Shown: in pieces, positions 37,062 to 46,068 of the stretch
Numbering within the stretch: the stretch's first letter is position 1
How the letters are laid out: the number at the start of each line of letters is the position of its first letter
DNA from: Bog-473 sp963807775
Lineage (GTDB): Bacteria; Actinomycetota; Acidimicrobiia; Acidimicrobiales; RAAP-2
NCBI GenBank assembly: GCA_963807775.1
Contig: CAWECY010000017.1
Location: 372,001 to 436,000 of the forward strand
Length of the DNA stretch: 64,000 nt
Direction: 5' to 3'
Translations under genes and position numbers: made by a program
Notes under the pieces: model-generated
Database searches by the model: none
What the model was told of the DNA's origin: nothing
What the model saw: only the letters and a program-made list of their open reading frames with translations

Positions 37062-38088
37062 CGACGAGCGCGTCGAGCACCCCCAGGGCGCGGCCGCTCT
37101 CGACCGACTCGGTGGCCAGGGCCACCCCCGCCTCCACGTCGTCGACCCGGCCGGCGACCACGAGCGCCGCCGCCGCGTTCAGCACCCCGATGTCGCGCCG
37201 CGGGCCCTGCTCGCCCTGGAGCACGGTGCGGATGACGTCGGCGTTGAAGGCGGCGTCGCCGCCCCGCAGGTCGGCCATGGTGGCCGGCGCCAAGCCGAGC
37301 GCGGCCGGGTCGAGTCGCCAGTCGCGCACCTCGAACTCGCCGTTGCCGTCGCCGCGCACCTCGAGCACGCTCGACGGCGAGGTCACGCTCAGCTCGTCCA
37401 GCCCGTCGTCGGCGTGCACGATCATGGTGTGGCGGCTGCCGGTGGCGCCGAACACGCCGGCCATGACGGGCCCGATCTCGGGATCGCTGACGCCGACCAG
37501 CTGGTGGCGGACTCGGGCCGGGTTGGTCAGCGGCCCCAGGAAGTTGAACACCGTCGGCACACCCAGCTCCTTGCGCACCGGGCCTACGAAGCGCATGGCC
37601 GGGTGGAACTTCTGGGCGAAGCAGAAGCCCATACCCGCCTCGGCCACACAGCGGGCCACGCCCTCGGGACCGACCTCAATGGCCACGCCCAGCGCCTCGA
37701 GCACATCGGCCGTCCCGACCGACGACGAGGCGGCGCGGTTGCCGTGCTTGCACACCGGCACGCCACAGCCGGCCACCATGAAGGCGGCCAGCGTGGTGAC
37801 GTTGATGCTGGCCAGGCGGTCGCCACCCGTGCCCACCAGGTCGACCACCACGGTGCCGTCGTCGGTCCCGAGCGGACAGGGCACCGCCGCGGCGACCATG
37901 GCCCGGGCCAGGCCAGTCACCTCCTCCGCCGTCTCACCCTTGGCGTGCAACAGGGTCAGGAAGGCGCCGATCTGCGCCGGCGTGGCCTCGCCGGCGAAGA
38001 CGACGCCCATCGTCTCCTCGGCTTCGGCCTCGGTCAGCGGCTCGCGGCGCGACAGGCGCGCCAGGACCTCGGGCCAGCTCAGCGCCAC
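37024..38088 (-). CDS. trpD: Anthranilate phosphoribosyltransferase
   Basis: A 354-aa TrpD, second step of tryptophan synthesis. VDLVGTGGDRLASINVTTLA is the PRPP/anthranilate loop (family GTGGD...NIST), KHGNRAASSSVGTADVLEAL, FCFAQKFHPAMRFVGPVRKE and FNFLGPLTNPA are conserved. Start GTG 38088 with GAGAGGG about 10 nt upstream; a longer frame to 38142 lies inside the upstream gene. It is alone, away from other trp genes. Confidence 0.95.
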   Translation of the reverse strand: MALSWPEVLARLSRREPLTEAEAEETMGVVFAGEATPAQIGAFLTLLHAKGETAEEVTGLARAMVAAAVPCPLGTDDGTVVVDLVGTGGDRLASINVTTLAAFMVAGCGVPVCKHGNRAASSSVGTADVLEALGVAIEVGPEGVARCVAEAGMGFCFAQKFHPAMRFVGPVRKELGVPTVFNFLGPLTNPARVRHQLVGVSDPEIGPVMAGVFGATGSRHTMIVHADDGLDELSVTSPSSVLEVRGDGNGEFEVRDWRLDPAALGLAPATMADLRGGDAAFNADVIRTVLQGEQGPRRDIGVLNAAAALVVAGRVDDVEAGVALATESVESGRALGVLDALVATSQAALRQQTD

Positions 38089-38101
38089 GGCCGGATCCCT
38101 C

Positions 38102-39281
38102 TCAGTCCCACCACAGATCGCGGTCGAGCACGCCACGGGCAATGAGCCCGAGCTGCACCTGGGACGTGCCCTCCACGATGGTCAGTTGCTTGGCGTCGCG
38201 GTACCACTGCTCGGTCGGGTGGTCCTCCATGTAGCCGGCCGCGCCGAGCAGCTGCACGGCCAGTGACGAGGCGCGCACGGCCAGCTCGGTGGCGTGGTAC
38301 TTGGCCATCGACAAGAAGGGGACGTACTCCTTTGTGAACTTCCCATCATCGGCCAGCACGGCCGCCCGGTAGGTGAGGAGGCGCGCCGCCTCGATGTCGA
38401 CGGCGCACTTGGCGATCTCCCACTGGATGCCCTGGAAGTCGGCGATGGTCTTGCCGAAGGCCTCCCGCTGCTGCACGTACTCGGTGGCGTACATCAGCGC
38501 GCCCTCGGCCAGGCCGATGCCGCGGGCGGCCACGATGGGGCGCATGGCGTTGAGGCCCAGCATGGCCAGGCGGAAGCCGCCCACCTCGCCGATGACGTTC
38601 TCGGCGGGGACATGGACGTCGGTCAGGAGGAGCTCGCCGGTGTCGACGCCCTTGACCCCCATCTTGTGGTCGGTGCGGCCGACCTCGACGCCGTCGCCAG
38701 GCGCGCTCGACGATGAACGCCGTCACCGAGTCGTGGGCGCGGCTGGCCGGGTCGCTCGTCTTGGCGAAGACGGTGTACCAGTCGGCCTCGCGCACGCCCG
38801 ACATCCAGCACTTGGTGCCGTTGAGCACCCAGCCGCCGCCCGGAGCCCTCGTCGGGCACGCCGCGGGTGCGCATGCCCATGACGTCGCTGCCAGCCTGGG
38901 GCTCGGACAGCCCGAAGGCGGCCCGCAGCGAGCCGTCGCAGATCCCGGGCAGGTAGCGCTTCTTCTGCTCCTCGGTGCCGGCGATCATGACGGGGCCGGT
39001 CGGCAGGCGGGTGAGCAGGAGCATGAGGGCGGCCGTGTTGGAGTACTTGGCCACCTCCTCTATGGCCAGGGCCAGGCCCGAGGATCCCGGCCCCCGAGCC
39101 CCCGTACTCCTCGGGGATGCACAGCCCGAGCAACCCGGCGTCGCTGTAGGCGTCGAAGAGATCCTGCGGGTAGGCGCCCTCCTTGTCGATGGCCCGGGCG
39201 CGCGGCTTCACCTTGTCCTGGGCGAGCCGGCGGACGGACTGCCGCAGTTCGAGCAGCTCGTCTGGCAGGTCGAAATTGCAC
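38102..39281 (-). pseudogene. Acyl-CoA dehydrogenase, broken by four +1 indels
   Basis: Joining frames gives a complete ~391-aa ACAD. It begins GTG 39281, then FDLPDELLELRQSVRRLAQD, KPRARAIDKEGAYPQDLF, LCIPEEYGGSGAGI, TGPVMIAGTEEQKKRYLPGI, FGLSEPQAGSDVMGMRTR, GWVLNGTKCWMSGVREADWY, KMGVKGVDTGELLLTDVHVP, QREAFGKTIADFQGIQWEIA and the catalytic region WYRDAKQLTIVEGTSQVQLG. The catalytic Glu is the E of VEGTS. Frame breaks lie near 39270 (caattt), 39090, 38840 and 38700, each an apparent single-base insertion; total length is 3n+1 as four insertions predict. No missense decay or stops are seen between breaks, so the gene may be intact in the organism. It is the most damaged gene in the window. Confidence 0.8.
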
Positions 39282-39324
39282 GGGCGCAGGCTATCCGACG
39301 TCCAGGCCAGGTATTTTCTGGCTC

Positions 39325-41514
39325 TTGACCCCCGACGACGGCGAGCCCCAGCCCCCGGACGAGGTCGCCCGGGGGGAGGTGGACGGCTCGGCGGACAACG
39401 CCCGTGGGGAGGCGCCGGTCGCGCTCCCGACGCCCGAGGTCGCCGACGACGACGTCGTGGCCGTGCTCCCGCCCGACGCCGTGCGCTCGCGGGTCGACCT
39501 GCAGAAGGAGCTGCGCAAGTCGCACCGCAAGGAACAAAAGCGCAAGCACCGCTGGCGCCGACGTGTCCTCTACGCGCTGTGCTTCGTCTTGCTGCTCGGC
39601 GTGCTCGGCGCCGGCGGGATCTACGAGTACGCCAACTACCGCTTCGACCAGATCAAGAAGGTCCACGCCAAGCACCTGATCGCCCAGCCGGCCAACCCCG
39701 GTAAGCCCTTCACCATGCTGCTGGTGGGCTCGGACTCGAGGGCCTTCGTCGACTCGGGCAACTCGACCCAGGTCAACGCGTTCGGGAGCGGGGACGCCAT
39801 CGGGGGCCAGCGCAGCGACGTGACCATGGTGGCCCGCTTCGATCCGACGACCAAGACGATCACGGTCATGTCCATCCCCCGTGACCTCTGGGTGAACATC
39901 CCGGGCAACGTGAGCGGGATCTCGGGCATGAACCGCATCAACGCCGCCTTCAACTCGGGTCCCGACCTGCTGGTGCAGACCATAGAGCAGGACCTGGACA
40001 TCCCGATCAACCACTACGTGTCGGTCAGCTTCCCCGGCTTCTCGGGCATGGTCAACGCGCTGGGCGGCATCACCATGGACTTCCCGACCGCGGTCAAGGA
40101 CGCCTACACGGGCCTGGACGTCACGCAGACCGGCTGCCAGGTGGTGAACGGGACGGTGGCGCTGCAGCTCGTGCGCAGCCGTCACCTCTACTACGTGAAC
40201 TCCGACGGCAACTGGGAGTACGACGGCCTGTCGGACTTCAGCCGCATCCAACGCCAGGACCAGTTCTTCCGCGCCGTGCTGCAGAAGGTGAACTCGTCCA
40301 TCACCAACCCGCTCACCATCAACGCGTTCATCTCGGAGTCGGTGGGCAACATCACGATCGACGACACCATGACCGAGAGCGACCTCCTCCACATCGCCGA
40401 GGTCTTCAAGGGGCTGCCGAACTCCCACCTCGTCACCGAGACGCTGCCGACCACGTCCTTCGTGACCGACGGCGGGGCGGACGTCCTCCAGGAAGCCCAG
40501 CCCTACGCGCAGAACATGATCAACGCGTTCAACGCCATCGGTTCGACCCCGTCCACGACCACCACGACGACCCCGTCCAAAAGCGGCAAGAAGCGCGGTA
40601 CGACCACCACCACGACGGCCCCGGGCGTGCCCCATGACCAGATCACGGTGAACGTCCTGAACGCGTCCACGGTGAACGGGATCGCCCACGCCACCGCGGT
40701 GGCGCTGAGCGTGCAGGGCTTCTACATCGGCCAGATCGGCGACGCCTCCACGCCGCTGTCGTCGAGCTCCTCGGAGATCCTCTACGGCCCGAAGGGCTAC
40801 GGCGCCGCGCTGGCCGTAGCGTCGGAGCTCAACGGTCCGGTCACCTACATGGCCGACCCCGATCTGAGCGGGCAGACCCTGTCGCTGCTGATCGCCGGCT
40901 CGGACCTCACCGTCAAGAGCACCTCGCCGACCTCGGGGGCGACGACGACCTCGACGGTGCCGGCCGGTCCGACGACAACGACGACGACCACGATCCCCGC
41001 CGACGTCTACACGAACACCCAGCCCGAGCCGTGGAACCCCTACCCCTGCACCCTGAACTCGTCCACCACCGCGACGACGAAGGCCGTGGCAGCGGCCGCT
41101 CCGGGCAAAGGCTCCAAGAAGAGCCCGCGCCCGACCACGACCACCACCACGACCACCCTCCCGCACAGCCAGGTCACCGTGAACGTGCTGAACGCGTCCT
41201 ACGTGAACGGGATCGCCCACAGCACGGCCGAGGCCCTGGGCGACCAGGGCTTCTCGGTGGGGGAGATCGCCAACGCGTCGACCACGCTCTCGAGCGGCAG
41301 CCCCTCCGAGATCCTCTACGGACCCGACGGCTACGCGGCCGCGCTCTCCCTCGGCTCGGCCCTCGGCGGGCCGCTCACCTACGAGTCCGACCCCGATCTC
41401 AGCGGCCAGACCGTGTCGCTGCTCATCGCCGGCTCGTCGCTCAGCGTCAAGAGCCCGGCCGAGGAGACCACGACCACCACCACGGTGCCGCCCAAGACGG
41501 CGAAGAAGGGCTGA
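39325..41514 (+). CDS. LytR-CpsA-Psr (LCP) family protein with two LytR_C domains
   Basis: About 729 aa. A charged cytoplasmic N-terminus (KELRKSHRKEQKRKHRWRRR) leads into one TM helix (VLYALCFVLLLGVLGAGGIY). The LCP catalytic domain follows: MLLVGSDSRAFVDS, RSDVTMVARFDPTTKTITVM, SIPRDLWVNIPG, MNRINAAFNSGP, DLLVQTIEQDLDIPINHYVS, LQLVRSRHLYYV, DFSRIQRQDQFFRAVLQK. LCP enzymes attach polymers such as arabinogalactan or teichoic acid to peptidoglycan. Two ~95-aa LytR_C domains follow (VTVNVLNASTVNGIAHATAV and VTVNVLNASYVNGIAHSTAE), joined by poly-Thr linkers. Start is uncertain (TTG 39325, no SD). Confidence 0.9.
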   Translation: MTPDDGEPQPPDEVARGEVDGSADNARGEAPVALPTPEVADDDVVAVLPPDAVRSRVDLQKELRKSHRKEQKRKHRWRRRVLYALCFVLLLGVLGAGGIYEYANYRFDQIKKVHAKHLIAQPANPGKPFTMLLVGSDSRAFVDSGNSTQVNAFGSGDAIGGQRSDVTMVARFDPTTKTITVMSIPRDLWVNIPGNVSGISGMNRINAAFNSGPDLLVQTIEQDLDIPINHYVSVSFPGFSGMVNALGGITMDFPTAVKDAYTGLDVTQTGCQVVNGTVALQLVRSRHLYYVNSDGNWEYDGLSDFSRIQRQDQFFRAVLQKVNSSITNPLTINAFISESVGNITIDDTMTESDLLHIAEVFKGLPNSHLVTETLPTTSFVTDGGADVLQEAQPYAQNMINAFNAIGSTPSTTTTTTPSKSGKKRGTTTTTTAPGVPHDQITVNVLNASTVNGIAHATAVALSVQGFYIGQIGDASTPLSSSSSEILYGPKGYGAALAVASELNGPVTYMADPDLSGQTLSLLIAGSDLTVKSTSPTSGATTTSTVPAGPTTTTTTTIPADVYTNTQPEPWNPYPCTLNSSTTATTKAVAAAAPGKGSKKSPRPTTTTTTTTLPHSQVTVNVLNASYVNGIAHSTAEALGDQGFSVGEIANASTTLSSGSPSEILYGPDGYAAALSLGSALGGPLTYESDPDLSGQTVSLLIAGSSLSVKSPAEETTTTTTVPPKTAKKG
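40636..41449 (+). repeat. Duplicated LytR_C modules with poly-Thr linkers
   Basis: Two copies (about 40636-40915 and 41170-41449) share NVLNAS(T/Y)VNGIAH, SEILYGP(K/D)GY, AALA/AALS and SDPDLSGQT-like ends. Linkers are Thr-rich (ACC/ACG triplet runs). Confidence 0.8.
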
Positions 41515-41548
41515 CGGGCCCGACCTGGGGCTCGGGAGGCCGGAAGAG

Positions 41549-41788
41549 TTAGGCCGACTTGCGGCGCTGCCGCACGATCCGCCTGCGCTCCCGCTCGGTC
41601 GTGCCGCCCCAGATGCCCTCACGCTCGCGGTGGGCCAGGGCGTGCTCCAGGCACGCCTGACGGACCGGGCATTCGGCGCAGACAGCCTTGGCCTCGGCCG
41701 CGTCGACCTCGTCCTCAGTGACCGGGTAGAAAGCCTCGACGTCGAGGCCCCGGCAGGCGGCCAGCTTGCGCCACGTGGTGGCGATCAT
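41549..41788 (-). CDS. whiB: WhiB-family transcriptional regulator
   Basis: A 79-aa Fe-S regulator. The four cluster Cys are in LAACRGL, then CAECPVRQACLEHAL (CxxC...C). GIWGGTTERERRRI is the WhiB turn motif and RQRRKSA the basic DNA-binding tail. WhiB proteins act with sigma factors in development or redox response. Start ATG 41788 has GAGGAAGTG ~7 nt upstream; a start at 41827 is also possible. Upstream 162 bp lead to the gene graveyard. Confidence 0.93.
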   Translation of the reverse strand: MIATTWRKLAACRGLDVEAFYPVTEDEVDAAEAKAVCAECPVRQACLEHALAHREREGIWGGTTERERRRIVRQRRKSA

Positions 41789-41950
41789 GGGAAACACTTC
41801 CTCGGGTAGTAGGTGGATATTTGGCATTCGCCCAGTTCGGAGGCCCTTTCGGCGGCAAAGCCGACGGCACCTGCTCCGAAATTCGGCGAACGACGAGTAT
41901 GGCCTACTCCGTGTGTGCCTGTAAAGGGTGGCGCACAGAATTGTCCCTGG

Positions 41951-42336
41951 TCAGCCCAGGGGTAGGGACTTTGTTGTCCCCGGCAGGTCACCCAGGTGCT
42001 CTTGGCGCACTTCGGGGGCCAAGACCGTCCGTTCGTCGTATGCCGGGTCGGTCGAGACCAGTGCCACCTCGGTCGCGTCACCGAACGCTCAGACCTGGGC
42101 CTCCGAGAAGCCGAAGCGCAGGTGGTGCACGGCCGGGGTGAGCGGTGTCGCGGGTCAGGGCGGCGGCGTGCTGGGCCTCGGCTTCGCTGGGGACCACCTG
42201 GCCGTCCAGCCACACCCCCCACCTGGTGCTCGATCCCGATCAGGCGGGGCAGCCACTCCCGCAGTTCGGATTCGGAGGTCAGCTCAATGAAGAGGGTGGC
42301 CGACAACGCCACCGTGGTGCCCTTCAGGGCTGGCAT
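41951..42336 (-). pseudogene. Degenerate C-terminal half of a DUF3501-like gene
   Basis: From ATG 42336: MPALKGTTVALSATLFIELT, LREWLPRLIGIEHQ, then a GGGGGG tract shifts the frame; VWLDGQVVPSEAEAQHAAAL continues in +1, another +1 leads to TPAVHHLRFGFSEAQV, then an in-frame TGA, after which AFGDATEVALVSTDPAYDER and LAPEVRQEHLGDL run on to TGA at 41951. The segments in order resemble the C-terminal part of DUF3501 proteins (SATLFIEI..., VHFLRF...). The N-terminal half is absent. The frameshifts may be sequence errors, but the TGA and truncation suggest real decay. Confidence 0.55.
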
Positions 42337-42412
42337 GTCGGATTGGTCCCTTGTCTTCTCTTTGTTTGTCGGTGTTGTCCAGGTCGAAGAGCGCGACGGG
42401 GACCGCACGCAC
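42284..42412 (-). pseudogene. HAD-phosphatase N-terminal remnant fused to unrelated sequence
   Basis: GTG 42412, 9 nt after the pyrE stop, reads VRAVPVALFDLDNT, a textbook HAD motif I (DLDNT). The following residues (DKQREDKGPIRHASPEGHHG) have no HAD character and the frame stops at 42284. A pyrE-HAD gene may have been cut here, joined to the DUF3501 fragment through an A-rich linker. Confidence 0.4.
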
Positions 42413-42421
42413 GTCAGGCGG

Positions 42422-42943
42422 TCACGGCGCCGACTCCGCCTCGAGCTGGCGCATGGTGAAGAGCGCGTGCAGCCGTATCCCCTCGGCCCCGACAACGTCC
42501 CCGCCGCCACCCTCGCGGTCGATGACGCACAGGGCGTCCTCCACGACGGCGCCCTCGGCGCGCAAGTCCTGCGCCGAGAGCACGATCTGGCCGCCCGTGG
42601 TCACGACGTCCTCAACGATGAGCACCCGCCGGCCAGCGACATCGCCTCCCTCGCAGACCCGCTCGGTGCCGTACTTCTTGGGCTCCTTGCGCACGAAGTA
42701 GGCGGGCAGCCCGGTCGCCGACGACAGCATGGTGGCCAAGGGCACGCCGCCCAACTCCAGGCCGGCCAGGCCGTCGACGCCCGCTGGAACCAGCGGGACG
42801 AGCGCCTGCACGATGTCTGCCAGCAGGACGGGGTCGGACTCGAAGCGGTACTTGTCGAAGTAGTGGTCAGCGGTACGCCCGGAGCGCAGGACGAACGAGC
42901 CCGTCAGGTACGACGAGGTGAAGACGCGCTCGGCCAACGACAC
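42422..42943 (-). CDS. pyrE: Orotate phosphoribosyltransferase
   Basis: A 173-aa OPRTase (orotate + PRPP to OMP). GSFVLRSGRTADHYFDKYRF, GVPLATMLSSATGLPAYFVR, EPKKYGTERVCEGGDVAGRR and the PRPP loop VLIVEDVVTTGGQIV are present. Start GTG 42943. Family-normal length. The gap upstream to the next gene is 51 bp. Confidence 0.95.
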   Translation of the reverse strand: MSLAERVFTSSYLTGSFVLRSGRTADHYFDKYRFESDPVLLADIVQALVPLVPAGVDGLAGLELGGVPLATMLSSATGLPAYFVRKEPKKYGTERVCEGGDVAGRRVLIVEDVVTTGGQIVLSAQDLRAEGAVVEDALCVIDREGGGGDVVGAEGIRLHALFTMRQLEAESAP

Positions 42944-42994
42944 GGCGCCATTCTGCCCGGTCCCCGCGGTGGGGGCGGGCGACGCCGCAGACGT

Positions 42995-43447
42995 CTAGGC
43001 CGAACGGGAGCTGCTGCCGCCGTCGATGTGCGCGTGCGACAGGCGGAAGCGCAGGTGCCCCCGGCACAGCATCGTGCCGGCCAGGGCCCAGTTGGCGCTC
43101 ACGTTGGGGCGGTCCAGCATGGCGCAGTCGCTGCACAGCGAGCCTCGGATACCATCGACCTGGGTGATCAGCGTGGAGAGCTCCCGGAACTCTTCAATGG
43201 TCAGGAGCCCGCTCTGGCACCGGTTCCAAAGCTCAGAGAGACGCATCTCCCGGCGGAGCTCGGTCTCGGCGTCGCGGTCGCCGAAGAGGATGGAGCTGGC
43301 GAGGAACTCGCCGTCGCGCTGGTCGCACCGCCCGCGCTCGGCCCTGTCGCGCCAACGGGCCTCGTCGGGCACCAGGCTGATGTAGAAGGCTTCGGTGTCG
43401 TAGTCCCCCGCCTCGTCGTCATCAAAGCTGTCGTCGTCGCGACCCAT
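42995..43447 (-). CDS. Unrecognised 150-aa acidic protein with C-terminal Cys pair
   Basis: Starts MGRDDDSFDDDEAGDYDTEA, an acidic N-terminus; the middle is helical (RREMRLSELWNRCQSGLLTI, EEFRELSTLITQVDGIRGSL); then LCSDCAMLDRP and MLCRGHLRFRLSHAHIDGG with Cys/His that could bind a metal. A perfect AGGAGG lies about 8 nt before ATG 43447. No family recognised. It is next to pyrE in the same direction. Confidence 0.6.
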   Translation of the reverse strand: MGRDDDSFDDDEAGDYDTEAFYISLVPDEARWRDRAERGRCDQRDGEFLASSILFGDRDAETELRREMRLSELWNRCQSGLLTIEEFRELSTLITQVDGIRGSLCSDCAMLDRPNVSANWALAGTMLCRGHLRFRLSHAHIDGGSSSRSA

Positions 43448-43778
43448 CACCCTGTTCCTCCTCGGTGCGCAGACAGCCTCATAGGCGTGGCTGTACACCC
43501 CCCCTCGGGTCCTGCGTGGGTGCACACCGGGCCGCTCCGCGCCATTATCGACGAGTTGGCTGACCGGCTGAAGGGAAATTGGCCATACTCGACACCTGTT
43601 TTTCACTTGTTGCGTTTCAGCTTGCGCCTCGCGACCGCTCACATCCGGTACATCGCGCCCGGGCAACCCGTATGACGCCGGCGCGACGCGAGCCGGCGTC
43701 GAGGACCTGACACACCGAGCCATCAACATCCCCGGCGGCACCCGAGCCAGCCGGGAGACGACGTGCACTAGGGCGACA
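43448..43778. other. 331-bp intergenic region
   Basis: No gene supported. It should hold the promoter of the 43.4-kb gene (weak TATGAG at about 43477 on the minus strand) and the 3' end of the DUF3293 transcript. A plus-strand tract around 43600 (ctgtttttcacttg) is AT-richer than its surroundings. Confidence 0.4.
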
Positions 43779-44258
43779 TCAGACGTCGTAGTGGTCGGAG
43801 AGCACCGCCGCCCACCCCGAGACGGCCCGGCGCCCGCCCACGCAGGCCATGATGGCCCACTCGTCCGGCGTCCACACGAACACGGCATCCTGCCCGTAGC
43901 GAGCACCGAGCTCGAGCACCACCGGTTCGGGGACGCCGACGACGGCGACGCCCTCGTCCTGCTCCCCGGTCAGGAGGTCGCGCCCGACCGCCGGCCACAG
44001 CCGCGCCGCCAGTGGGTGCAGGTCCTCTTCGAGGTGCGCCTGGCGCCGCCGGTTCACCTCCGGACCGGGGCGCTCGCCGCCCGGGTCCCACGCCGTCAGG
44101 ACGTGCACCGGGTCGGACGACGGCCACGGCCACTCGCCCACCTCGCCGCGGGGTGCCGGGCGAACGGTGACATCATCACCACGAGAGCGGGTGATGGTGA
44201 CTTCCAATCTGGCATAGCCGGCCCAAGGGTCCTCGATCGGCAGCTCGAAGGTCGGCAC
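43779..44258 (-). CDS. DUF3293 family protein
   Basis: A 159-aa protein. VHVLTAWDPGGERPGPEVNR, RRRQAHLEEDL, PAVGRD, EGVAVVGVPEPVVLELGARY, GQDAVFVWTPDEWAIMAC match DUF3293 (function unknown). Start GTG 44258 is chosen because a TAGGGT -10 box lies 8 nt upstream (44267-44272); the longer frame to 44282 would begin upstream of that box. Confidence 0.85.
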   Translation of the reverse strand: MPTFELPIEDPWAGYARLEVTITRSRGDDVTVRPAPRGEVGEWPWPSSDPVHVLTAWDPGGERPGPEVNRRRQAHLEEDLHPLAARLWPAVGRDLLTGEQDEGVAVVGVPEPVVLELGARYGQDAVFVWTPDEWAIMACVGGRRAVSGWAAVLSDHYDV

Positions 44259-44266
44259 GGGCGCGG

Positions 44267-44272
44267 ACCCTA
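44267..44272 (-). promoter_or_regulatory. -10 box of the DUF3293 gene
   Basis: TAGGGT, 8 nt before GTG 44258; leaderless geometry, and it decides the start codon. Confidence 0.45.
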
Positions 44273-44406
44273 ACCGCCACACGCACGCGGGTGATGTGGC
44301 CGGCCCGACGTTGCCGTACGACCCGATGGTCGTGCACCGCGGCGGCTACCCCCATGGCGCCTGATCTCCCGGATCTGTCCCCAGGCGGGTGTGGCAGGCT
44401 TGCCCG

Positions 44407-46068
44407 ATGAACCCGTTTCGCCGCGATGACGCCCTGCGCCGCCTGGCCAACGAGACCTTTGACGTGCTGGTCATCGGGGGTGGGGTCACCGGCGCAGGGG
44501 TCGCCCTCGACGCCGTCAGCCGCGGCCTGAGGACGGCCCTGGTCGAGAAGGGCGACTTCGCGTCCGGCACTTCGTCCAAGTCCTCCAAGATGGTGCACGG
44601 CGGCCTCCGATACCTGCAACAGCGCGAGTTCCGCCTGGTCTACGAGAACCTGGCCGAGCGCCAACGGCTGCTCGACAACGCGCCGCACCTGGTCACCCCG
44701 TTGCCTTTCCTCATCCCGCTGTTCGGGCGCAATGGCGTCGTGTCGAAGACGGTCGCCCGCTCGTACTCGACGGCCCTGTGGCTCTACGACATCACAGGTG
44801 GTTGGCGCATCGGGGAGCGCCACCAGGAGGTCAGCAAGGACGAGACGCTGGCGCACCTGCCCACGCTCGACACCGACCACCTGGTGGCCGGCTTCCTCTA
44901 CTTCGACGCCCGGGCCGACGACGCCCGGCTCACGCTGACGCTGGTGCGCACGGCCGTTATCGAATTCGGCGCGGCGGCTGTCAACTACACGCCGGTGGTC
45001 CGGCTCACCTTCGGAGCAGACGGCGCGGCCGACGGCGCGGTGGTGCGCCCGGTCACCGACGACGAGGCGTCGGAGTTCTGGGTCCGGGCCAAGGTCGTGG
45101 TCAACGCGACGGGAGTGTGGGCGGACGACGTGCGCTCTCTCGACGAGGGCTCGCATCCCCACTCCCTGCGCCCGGCCAAGGGAGTACACGTGACGGTGCC
45201 GGCCGACCGCCTGCCGTGCGACATCGCGGCGGTGATCCCGGTGCCCAAGGACAAGCGCTCGATCTTCGTCGTGTCCTGGCCCGGCACCGACCTCGTCTAC
45301 CTGGGCACGACAGACACCGATTACTCGGGTCCCTTAGACGATCCGTCCTGCACCCCCGAGGACGTCGACTACCTGCTCGATGCGGCCAACGCCATCACCA
45401 CGTCAAACCTGACGCGGGCGGACGTGACCGGGGTATGGGCGGGCCTGCGCCCCCTGCTCGAGCCGCCGGCCCACGGGGGCCACGTCTCGGAGCGCACGGC
45501 CGACCTGTCGCGCCGCCACACCGTCAGGACCTCTGGGCACGGCGTGGTCACCGTGACCGGCGGCAAGCTCACCACCTACCGCAAGATGGCACAGGACACC
45601 GTGGACGCCGTGGTGCGGCGCCTCGGCGAGTCCCCCCGCCGCCGGCACTGCGTCACCAAGTCGCTGCCGCTGATCGGCGCCACCACCAAGGCGCGCGATC
45701 CTGTGGCGTTGGCGCATCCCCAGGCCCGCCTGCTGGGTCGGTACGGCACCGAGTCGTCGGCGGTCCTGGCCCTGGCCGAGGGCCATCCGGAATTGCTCGA
45801 GTCGGCCGTGGCCGGCCTGCCCTACACGTGGGCCGAGCTGCTCTACGCCGCCCGCGAGGAGATGGCCTACACGCTCGACGACGTGCTGGCCCGGCGTACC
45901 CGGGCCACCATCCAACGGGCCCAGGCCGCCATGGACGCCGCACCTGCCGTCGCGGCGCTCATCGCCGCCGACATGGGCTGGGACCAGCAGCAGGCGTCCG
46001 AACAGGTGGCGCGCTTCACCGAGTCGTGCCAGAAGGAGTTGCTGACCGCCGGGCTCGACCTGCCGTGA
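44407..46068 (+). CDS. glpD: Glycerol-3-phosphate dehydrogenase (FAD)
   Basis: A 553-aa FAD enzyme oxidising sn-glycerol-3-phosphate to DHAP at the membrane. FDVLVIGGGVTGAGVALDAV is the FAD Rossmann motif, TSSKSSKMVHGGLRYLQQRE the family signature, VVNATGVWADDVR and VWAGLRPLL follow, and the C-terminal alpha-glycerophosphate oxidase helical domain (YTWAELLYAAREEMAYTLDD; RRTRATIQRAQAAM) is complete. ATG 44407. Overlaps the next gene as GTGA. Confidence 0.96.
   Translation: MNPFRRDDALRRLANETFDVLVIGGGVTGAGVALDAVSRGLRTALVEKGDFASGTSSKSSKMVHGGLRYLQQREFRLVYENLAERQRLLDNAPHLVTPLPFLIPLFGRNGVVSKTVARSYSTALWLYDITGGWRIGERHQEVSKDETLAHLPTLDTDHLVAGFLYFDARADDARLTLTLVRTAVIEFGAAAVNYTPVVRLTFGADGAADGAVVRPVTDDEASEFWVRAKVVVNATGVWADDVRSLDEGSHPHSLRPAKGVHVTVPADRLPCDIAAVIPVPKDKRSIFVVSWPGTDLVYLGTTDTDYSGPLDDPSCTPEDVDYLLDAANAITTSNLTRADVTGVWAGLRPLLEPPAHGGHVSERTADLSRRHTVRTSGHGVVTVTGGKLTTYRKMAQDTVDAVVRRLGESPRRRHCVTKSLPLIGATTKARDPVALAHPQARLLGRYGTESSAVLALAEGHPELLESAVAGLPYTWAELLYAAREEMAYTLDDVLARRTRATIQRAQAAMDAAPAVAALIAADMGWDQQQASEQVARFTESCQKELLTAGLDLP

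Noticed and set aside
39208..41622. 804-codon minus-strand frame over the LCP gene
   Set aside because: Shadow of the LCP coding strand; overlaps an established gene fully.
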